This document shows positions 62,824-64,000 of a DNA stretch of 64,000 nt, piece after piece (the first letter of the stretch is position 1; the number at the start of each line of letters is the position of its first letter). The notes under the pieces were generated by a model, which saw only the letters and a program-made list of their open reading frames with translations, ran no database searches and was not told the DNA's origin. The translations under genes were made by a program, and so were the position numbers. The stretch is from JBBROS01 sp963792675 (GTDB lineage Bacteria; Pseudomonadota; Alphaproteobacteria; Acetobacterales; Acetobacteraceae). The stretch covers positions 3,100,001 to 3,164,000 of the forward strand of contig CAWBWT010000002.1 of the NCBI GenBank assembly GCA_963792675.1. The letters are read 5' to 3'.

Positions 62824-64000
62824 GGGCGCTTCCGCTCGGGATCGGCACGATCCACTTCGTCGGCATCGGCGGCATCGGCATGTCGGGGATCGCCGAGGTG
62901 CTGCACACCCTGGGCTACGCGGTGCAGGGCAGCGACATCGCGGACGGCGCCAACGTGCGGCGGCTGCGCGACGCCGGCATCCCGGTTGCGGTCGGCCACG
63001 ACGCCGCCAACGTCAGCAACGCCCAAGTGGTGGTCGTCAGCACCGCGGTGCACGCCGACAACCCCGAGGTGGTGGCCGCGCGCAAGCGCCTGGTTCCCGT
63101 CGTGCGCCGGGCCGAGATGCTGGCCGAGCTGATGCGGCTGCGCTGGGCGATCGCGGTCGGCGGCACCCACGGCAAGACCACCACCACGAGCCTCGTCGCC
63201 TGCGTGCTCGAGGCCGCCGGGCTCGACCCGACGGTGATCAACGGCGGCATCATCAACGCCTATGGCAGCAACACGCGGCTCGGCGAGGGCGAGTGGATGG
63301 TGGTGGAGGCCGACGAGAGCGACGGCTCCTTCCTCCGGCTGCCGGCCACCATCGCCGTCGTCACCAACATCGACCCTGAGCACCTCGACCATTGGGGCAC
63401 GGCCGAGGCGATGGAGGACGGGTTCGAGCAGTTCGTGTCCAACGTGCCGTTTTACGGCTTCGCCGTGCTGTGCATCGACCACCCCGGGGTGCAGCGCATG
63501 ATTCCGCGCCTGTCCGACCGCCGCATCGTCACCTACGGGTTCTCGCCGCAGGCCGATGTGCGGGCCGAGCGCCTGGTGACGGACAAGCTGGGCGCCACCT
63601 TCGAGGTGGTCGTTACCGACCGCGCCCGCGCCGCATCGCGGCGGATGGGCCCGTTCCGCCTGCCTATGCTCGGCAGCCACAACGTGCAGAACGCGCTGGC
63701 GGCGATTGCGGTCGCGATCGAGATGGAGGTGGACGACGGCACGCTGCGCAGCGCCTTCGCCTCGTTCAAGGGCGTCAAGCGCCGCTTCACCAAGACCGGC
63801 GAGAGCGGCGGCATTACCGTCATCGACGATTACGGGCACCACCCGGTCGAGATCGCGGCGGTGCTGAAGGCCGCCCGCCAGGCCGGGGCGCGCGACGTGA
63901 TCGCGGTCGTGCAGCCGCATCGCTACTCGCGGCTCGACAGCCTGTTCACCGAGTTCTGCACCTGCATGAACGACGCCGGCACGGTGATCGTCGCCGACAT
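62820..64000 (+). CDS. murC: UDP-N-acetylmuramate--L-alanine ligase MurC (3' end beyond window)
   Basis: The first 393 or so residues of MurC are visible; the gene leaves the window at 64000. HFVGIGGIGMSGIAEVLH is the N-terminal Rossmann motif. GGTHGKTTTTSLVACVL (around 115) is the ATP loop. ADESDGSFLRLPATIAVVTNIDPEHLDHWG and VIDDYGHHPVEIAAVLKAAR follow. It overlaps murG by ATGA. murB, ddl and ftsQAZ would be expected downstream. Confidence 0.96.
   Translation, partial: MRALPLGIGTIHFVGIGGIGMSGIAEVLHTLGYAVQGSDIADGANVRRLRDAGIPVAVGHDAANVSNAQVVVVSTAVHADNPEVVAARKRLVPVVRRAEMLAELMRLRWAIAVGGTHGKTTTTSLVACVLEAAGLDPTVINGGIINAYGSNTRLGEGEWMVVEADESDGSFLRLPATIAVVTNIDPEHLDHWGTAEAMEDGFEQFVSNVPFYGFAVLCIDHPGVQRMIPRLSDRRIVTYGFSPQADVRAERLVTDKLGATFEVVVTDRARAASRRMGPFRLPMLGSHNVQNALAAIAVAIEMEVDDGTLRSAFASFKGVKRRFTKTGESGGITVIDDYGHHPVEIAAVLKAARQAGARDVIAVVQPHRYSRLDSLFTEFCTCMNDAGTVIVAD

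Overview
This is a GC-rich chromosomal window (roughly 70% G+C by eye) from an alphaproteobacterium. The best fit is the Rhodospirillales, possibly the Acetobacteraceae. The placement rests on the lysC/ptsP/prfA/prmC block, ccmAB divergent from acnA, rnpB directly upstream of mraZ, a meso-diaminopimelate-type MurE, and overlapping stop/start junctions in most operons. Start codons are often GTG or TTG. No tRNA, rRNA 16S/23S, CRISPR array, prophage, insertion sequence or integrase was seen. The content is mostly core-genome.

Layout. (1) 1-9205, minus strand: lysC, a nitronate monooxygenase-like gene, ptsP, a RodZ-like gene, ispG, hisS, prfA and the start of prmC. (2) 9.4-17.9 kb: ubiG, a Gfo/Idh/MocA oxidoreductase, a chemoreceptor fused to a PilZ domain, an acyl-CoA dehydrogenase, a class V aminotransferase, DUF1178 and DUF6356 proteins, and an Lrp/AsnC regulator. 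(3) 17.9-27.9 kb: ccmAB divergent from acnA, a FUSC transporter, a polytopic membrane protein, an MFS transporter, a SufE-like protein and a small lipoprotein. (4) 27.9-32.0 kb, minus strand: an H-NOX protein overlapping a GGDEF-EAL enzyme, then hslV-hslU. (5) 32.1-36.4 kb: hisB, DUF2628, hisH, GNAT, hisA, hisF, hisE. (6) 36.4-50.2 kb: a three-gene two-component cassette, a hydroxybutyrate-oligomer hydrolase, a retropepsin-like lipoprotein, queG, a beta-propeller protein, a ribbon-helix-helix protein, a 54-residue protein, an AsmA-like protein, a TerB/DnaJ protein and an amidase. (7) 50.2-64.0 kb: rnpB, then the division and cell-wall (dcw) cluster mraZ, rsmH, ftsL, ftsI, murE, murF, mraY, murD, ftsW, murG, murC (murC runs off the end).

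How the genes work together. The dcw cluster carries peptidoglycan precursor synthesis from MurC to MurG together with septal machinery. It is preceded by a clear MraZ operator of 10-bp-spaced repeats. The his genes make most of the middle of histidine synthesis. HslVU is a proteasome-like protease. The H-NOX/GGDEF-EAL pair matches the known gas-sensing H-NOX plus cyclic-di-GMP enzyme arrangement. Here, however, the residue positions normally used to bind heme look altered, which makes it the most interesting biology in the window.

Data quality. Eight otherwise complete genes (ispG, ptsP, the acyl-CoA dehydrogenase, acnA, a lipoprotein, hisA, hisF, an amidase) each carry one net 1-nt frameshift with full homology on both sides. 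Several of these are normally essential or pathway-critical, so residual assembly or sequencing indels are more likely than real decay. Raw reads would settle it.
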